NCBI GenBank assembly: GCA_016178435.1
Contig: JACOTK010000183.1
Location: 1-9,243, forward strand
Direction of reading: 5' to 3'
DNA length: 9,243 nucleotides
Source: Actinomycetota bacterium
Lineage (GTDB): Bacteria; Actinomycetota; Acidimicrobiia; Acidimicrobiales; CADCSY01
The notes under the pieces were generated by a model. The model searched no databases. It was not told the DNA's origin and saw only the letters and a list, made by a program, of their open reading frames with translations. This document shows positions 6,345 through 9,243 of this stretch, one piece after another; the stretch's first letter is position 1, and each line of letters starts with the position of its first letter. Made by a program: the position numbers and the translations under genes.

Positions 6345-6350
6345 AGCCTA
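6345..6350 (-). promoter_or_regulatory. Candidate -10 element (TAGGCT) for leaderless trp operon transcript
   Basis: On the minus strand TAGGCT sits 7 nt before the trpC GTG, matching the TANNNT -10 pattern and placing transcription initiation at the start codon. The arrangement is nearly the same as TAGGTT before bcp. No -35 hexamer is visible at 16-18 nt. No Shine-Dalgarno is present, which favours leaderless initiation. Confidence 0.5.
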
Positions 6351-6374
6351 GCCGGCAGCCGGTGGGTCGCCGGC
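6351..6374 (-). repeat. GC-rich dyad directly upstream of the trpC -10
   Basis: GCCGGC occurs at both ends of this 24-nt stretch and can form a 6-bp stem with a 12-nt loop. An alternative inner stem is GCCGG (6358-6362) with CCGGC (6370-6374). It could end the transcript of the monooxygenase gene (stop at 6419), or bind a regulator at the trp promoter. There is no U-tract. Short GC palindromes are common in such DNA, so this is tentative. Confidence 0.3.
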
Positions 6375-6418
6375 CTTGCCCGGACCCGGATGGCCCGGAT
6401 GACTCAGACGTGAATGGT

Positions 6419-6730
6419 TCAGACCTCGAGGCCCTTGGCCGAGACGATGGTCGTCATCGTGATCTCCGGTGGAGCGCCCATCACCGCTGCCATCGCGGCG
6501 CCGGCGGCCTTCATCGCCTCGCTGCCCATGTGTGCGGCCACGGCGTCGCCATCGGTGTAGACCTCGTACACGCGAACGACGTCGGGCTCGCCCTCGGAGA
6601 CATGCAGGACGTAGAGCTCCGTCCCCTTCTCGTCCTGCACCGGGCCGAGCATGGCGCTCAGGCCTGCAAGCAACTCCTCACCCTTGCCCGGCTGGGCGGT
6701 GAGCTTGGCGAAAATGGCGGTCTTGGGCAT
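6419..6730 (-). CDS. ABM-type (antibiotic biosynthesis monooxygenase-like) small protein
   Basis: This 103-residue protein fits the ABM/YgiN superfamily of small dimeric ferredoxin-like proteins, which includes cofactor-free quinol and polyketide monooxygenases. It has the typical opening MPKTAIFAKLTAQPGKGEELLAGL, a central ELYVLHVSEGEPDVVRVYEVY strand pair, and DGDAVAAHMGSEAMKAA, the Y-x(n)-A-x-x-A-H-x-x-S pattern of the family. I chose the ATG at 6730 because it gives the family N-terminus and follows a G-rich Shine-Dalgarno (GGGGGGA). The frame extends to an ATG at 6775 that overlaps the J-protein stop (TGATG), which would add 15 residues. It is 81 nt upstream of trpC and ends the preceding gene group. 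The substrate cannot be told from sequence; it need not be linked to tryptophan. Confidence 0.85.
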   Translation of the reverse strand: MPKTAIFAKLTAQPGKGEELLAGLSAMLGPVQDEKGTELYVLHVSEGEPDVVRVYEVYTDGDAVAAHMGSEAMKAAGAAMAAVMGAPPEITMTTIVSAKGLEV

Positions 6731-6774
6731 GGTTCCCCCCGAGGTGAGTGTGTCGAATGCAGCAGCATAGGCCA

Positions 6775-7323
6775 TCAACCTTCATCACGTTTCGAGGAAA
6801 GCAGCGCGAACAGGGGCATCGCCACGAATCCCGCTCCTGCCAGCCCGAAGATCACCACCGAGACCCGGAGCAGGGCCCCGGACCCCGTGAAGAACGCGAA
6901 CGTCACCAGCAACGCGGCAAGGGCAAGGGCAACCGGCGCAAGCATCCTGGCGAATCCCCGTCGCGCCAGAACCTCCTCGGGCTCGCTGCGATAAGGGATG
7001 TCGGGCAGGGTCAGCGGATCGGGATCGTCATCGTCGGTGTCGAAGGGACGAAACGGCGTGTTCGTGTCGGCCGCCACAGCGTTGCGCAGACCGATCGACT
7101 CGTCGTAGGTCCGCCGCATGGCCGCATCACCCAAGATGCTCCATGCCACATTGACCCGGCGCATGCGGGTCTCGGCCTCCGCCCGCCTGGGTGGCTCGGC
7201 CGAGACGAAAAAGTCAGGGTGGTGCAGGCGGGCGAGTCGGACGTAGGCCCTGTGGATCTCCGAGGTCGAGGCGCCCACGCCGACCCCGAGCACCTCGTAG
7301 TGGTTCGCTCCTCGGTCGTTCAT
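6775..7323 (-). CDS. Membrane-anchored J-domain (DnaJ-like) protein
   Basis: The 182-residue protein begins with a J-domain (about 8-70): HYEVLGVGVGAS, helix II, then HHPDF with the HPD motif at 35-37 needed to stimulate Hsp70 ATPase. Helix III follows, with a typical NVAWSILGDAAMRRTYD end. There is no Gly/Phe region, zinc finger or substrate domain of full DnaJ. Instead an acidic linker (TDDDDPDPLTLPDIPY) leads to two adjacent membrane segments (about 132-150 and 157-178) and a short charged end. It probably holds a DnaK-type chaperone at the inner face of the membrane. The ATG at 7323 starts just before the J-domain; a GTG at 7338 is possible. The frame runs up to 7479 as a proline-rich shadow of the lipoprotein gene, which I reject. 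The spacing to that gene is 28 nt. Confidence 0.9.
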   Translation of the reverse strand: MNDRGANHYEVLGVGVGASTSEIHRAYVRLARLHHPDFFVSAEPPRRAEAETRMRRVNVAWSILGDAAMRRTYDESIGLRNAVAADTNTPFRPFDTDDDDPDPLTLPDIPYRSEPEEVLARRGFARMLAPVALALAALLVTFAFFTGSGALLRVSVVIFGLAGAGFVAMPLFALLSSKRDEG

Positions 7324-7351
7324 CTCGTCGTCACGCACGCCGGCCGCACCG

Positions 7352-8281
7352 CTAGCGCCCGACGGTCGTCGGGGAGGAGGTGGCGGGGGCGGTGGTCGAG
7401 GAAGGGGACGGCAGCGATGTCGTGGACGACCCGGGGGCGGCCACACAGTCGGGGACCGGCAGCGGCAAGGTCTCGTCATTGATCACCACCGCGATGGCCT
7501 GGGGCCCCGGCGCGCCGCACACCAGCCGGTAGGTTGATCGGCCTGCATAATCGCTCGTGGATGTTCCTGACTGCAGGGTCCATTTGCCGGTGGCGACCAG
7601 TCGCCAGGCGGCTCCGGACTGAGGGATCGTCCGGACAAGGCCGTCACTGTCGATCTGGTGACGGGTCAGACGCACGACGAGGTTGACCGGTTGGTTGACG
7701 ACCGGAGGGTCGGGTGCGACCAGCGCTTCCGCGGTCAGTTGACCGATCGGTTCGACCCGCAGCTCCAACGGGGCCAAGCCATCGCCCGTCGAGGGAACAA
7801 AGAGGAGCTGCGGTTCGGACTGGGCAAGATCGGGAACGAGCCACGCCCGCACCCGGTAGCGACCCCCGACGATGTTGGCAGCCTCCCACGAGCCATCGGC
7901 TCCTGCGTTGACGAATCCCGACAGCACGACATCGCCCACCAGACGCTCGATCCCCACCACGGCGCCGGCGACAGGCCCGTTCGGCCCGTTGACCACGCCG
8001 CGGAGGTGCGCCGTGCCCGGGGCAAGCACCGGCGGACTGGTGGTCGTGGTCCCACGAGCATGCACAAGCTCGACCGCGGCATAGTCCGGCGCCTGGGTTG
8101 TCGGCGTCGTGAGAGCCACATCGGCTTTGTCCGGGACGGGCAGCGGCGCATATCCCTCAGGCGTCCGGCAACCGCCGAGCAGGGCCGACCCAACCGCGAC
8201 GAGGACGAGCGTCACGAGAGACGACCTCGCCGAGACCGATCTCAATCGCCGGGCGTGCACCGCTCCACTCGCGCCTTCCAT
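7352..8281 (-). CDS. Putative lipoprotein with carboxypeptidase-regulatory-like domain
   Basis: About 309 residues from the ATG at 8281. The N-terminus has arginines, a hydrophobic stretch (SLVTLVLVAVGSALLGG) and then Cys38, a lipobox that predicts lipid anchoring outside the membrane. Next comes a Thr/Pro-rich spacer (about 55-85), then a beta-sandwich with HLRGVVNGPNGPVAGAVVGIE and GRYRVRAWLVP (about 92-175). This is the repeat-like pattern of carboxypeptidase-regulatory/transthyretin-like domains. A second beta-rich part contains C255 and C279, which may form a disulfide. The end (about 284-309) is a Ser/Thr/Pro tail. The start is unsure: GTG at 8260 or TTG at 8245 also fit, and the TTG overlaps the ygfZ stop as TTGA and gives a 25-residue signal peptide. 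No enzymatic motif is seen; a cell-surface binding role is inference. Confidence 0.75.
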   Translation of the reverse strand: MEGASGAVHARRLRSVSARSSLVTLVLVAVGSALLGGCRTPEGYAPLPVPDKADVALTTPTTQAPDYAAVELVHARGTTTTSPPVLAPGTAHLRGVVNGPNGPVAGAVVGIERLVGDVVLSGFVNAGADGSWEAANIVGGRYRVRAWLVPDLAQSEPQLLFVPSTGDGLAPLELRVEPIGQLTAEALVAPDPPVVNQPVNLVVRLTRHQIDSDGLVRTIPQSGAAWRLVATGKWTLQSGTSTSDYAGRSTYRLVCGAPGPQAIAVVINDETLPLPVPDCVAAPGSSTTSLPSPSSTTAPATSSPTTVGR

Positions 8282-9189
8282 CGCTCCCCCGTGAGGTCGG
8301 AACGGACCACCGTGGCCTCGGCGGGCACCTCGACCTCCCGGCGAACATAGGCCAACGCAACGCCGGCGGCACGCCCCGATGACCACGCGACGCTCGTCAG
8401 CCGACCGACCTCGTGGTTGTCGACCAGGACTGCGGACCCGACGTCGGGAAGGGACCCGTGAGGCGCATCGGCCTCGATGATCGCCAGACGCAACAGGCGC
8501 GGCACCTTGTTGCCCCGGGCATCAAGGCGGGCCACGAGCTCCTGGCCGGTGTAACAACCCTTGGTGAAGCTCGCCGAACGATCCACGATGCCCGCCTCGG
8601 CCGGGATCGTCGAGGTTGTGAGCTCGGTCCCCATGCGAGGGACACCCCCCTCGATGCGCATCGCCTCGTAGTCCGACGGGTCGAGGCGTGTCACGGTCGG
8701 CCCCAGACCCGGGTCGTCCGCCCCGTCGGCCATCGCCGACCGCAGTGCCTCTCGGGGACCGAGCACGTCGAGACCCCCGCCATCGGGTAGCTCCGCCACG
8801 ACAGGCCACAGGCCATGACCACGGGCCCAGACACGTACTGCCTCGCGTCGCTCGTCGGGATCTGGTGTGCGAACGGCCAATGCAAGCCAGTCGTCGAGCA
8901 CCTCGATCGTGCACTTCACCCGCAGCTTGAAGCGCTCCAATCGTGCCACCACGGCCTCGGCCCATCCCGCGTCCACGTCGAGAAGGAAGGAGTCCTCGGT
9001 CGTGCGGGTCACCCGAAGGTACGCCTCCACCTTGCCCTGGGGCGCCAGCAGGAGCGAGAAGGCCGACTCCCCCATCGCCAACGCCGTGATGTCCTGGCTC
9101 AGCTGTCCCTGCAGATAGGTTGCCGCGTCGGTCCCGCTGACCTGCACCACGTCACGCCCCACCTCGGCCACGACCACGGCGCCACTCAC
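8242..9189 (-). CDS. ygfZ: YgfZ/GcvT-like folate-binding protein
   Basis: The 315-residue protein resembles the YgfZ (IBA57-type) branch of the GcvT superfamily, which uses tetrahydrofolate and helps assemble or repair certain Fe-S enzymes. Clear signs are TYLQGQLSQDI near the N-terminus (24-34) and RIEGGVPRMGTEL (178-190). The hallmark KGCYTGQE sits at 210-217, with the functionally important Cys at C212. The C-terminal barrel carries VGRLTSVAWS and GVALAYVRRE. It is not the glycine cleavage T-protein, since the YgfZ signature is present and no gcvH or gcvP is nearby. The GTG at 9187-9189 has GAAGG 9 nt upstream. However, the frame stays open to the window edge, so a start beyond the window cannot be excluded. 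The stop overlaps the following lipoprotein gene. Confidence 0.92.
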   Translation of the reverse strand: MSGAVVVAEVGRDVVQVSGTDAATYLQGQLSQDITALAMGESAFSLLLAPQGKVEAYLRVTRTTEDSFLLDVDAGWAEAVVARLERFKLRVKCTIEVLDDWLALAVRTPDPDERREAVRVWARGHGLWPVVAELPDGGGLDVLGPREALRSAMADGADDPGLGPTVTRLDPSDYEAMRIEGGVPRMGTELTTSTIPAEAGIVDRSASFTKGCYTGQELVARLDARGNKVPRLLRLAIIEADAPHGSLPDVGSAVLVDNHEVGRLTSVAWSSGRAAGVALAYVRREVEVPAEATVVRSDLTGERWKARVERCTPGD

Positions 9190-9243
9190 GGTCCATGCCT
9201 TCGCATGCGACGTGCCGCCGGCACCGCCGCCAGCAGCGCTGCC

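Noticed and set aside
6376..6400. Direct repeats of CCCGGA before trpC
   Set aside because: Three short copies in very GC-rich DNA with irregular spacing; likely chance.
7324..7479. Proline-rich N-terminal extension of the J-domain protein
   Set aside because: These codons lie mostly inside the lipoprotein gene, out of frame with its Ser/Thr/Pro tail. The J-domain begins just after the ATG at 7323.

Overview
The window looks like chromosomal DNA from a high-GC actinobacterium, most likely of the class Acidimicrobiia or a near relative. The signs are strong G/C preference at third codon positions, frequent GTG and TTG starts, compact gene strings with 0 to 4 nt junctions, and an IGPS, TrpA and membrane J-protein of actinobacterial style. 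The placement is inference from sequence character; no database search was possible. There is no rRNA, tRNA, CRISPR array, insertion sequence or prophage. It reads as ordinary housekeeping sequence with a few less usual genes and regulatory sites.

Layout, left to right. A plus-strand multi-pass membrane protein (2-1147), whose C-terminus resembles DUF5658, converges with everything else, which lies on the minus strand. Read in the direction of transcription (right to left), the minus strand has three groups. Group 1 (9189 to 6419) is a YgfZ/GcvT-like folate-binding protein, a secreted lipoprotein with a carboxypeptidase-regulatory-like domain, a membrane-anchored J-domain protein and a small ABM-type monooxygenase. 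Group 2 (6337 to 2570) is a tight tryptophan operon, trpC-trpF-trpB-trpA, followed at once by a small Cys/His-rich protein that resembles a reduced HIT protein. Group 3 (2432 to 1167) is an HU-type nucleoid protein, then a Bcp peroxiredoxin and a FabZ-like dehydratase separated by 2 nt.

The Trp enzymes cover the last steps of the pathway: phosphoribosylanthranilate isomerisation, indole-glycerol phosphate synthesis, and the alpha and beta subunits of tryptophan synthase. The anthranilate-forming genes (trpE/G/D) are not in the window. No leader peptide or attenuator precedes trpC.

The most notable regulatory reading is that trpC and bcp both appear to be leaderless. Each has a TAGGNT -10 hexamer only 7 or 6 nt before its start codon and a GC-rich inverted repeat directly upstream. 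The one before bcp is a near-perfect 14-bp dyad (13 of 14 paired). HU, by contrast, has a Shine-Dalgarno sequence and a small leader hairpin whose loop could pair with it. I did not find a clearly novel multi-gene system. The best candidates for new biology are the HIT-like protein attached to the trp operon, the DUF5658-like membrane protein and the lipoprotein/J-protein pair.
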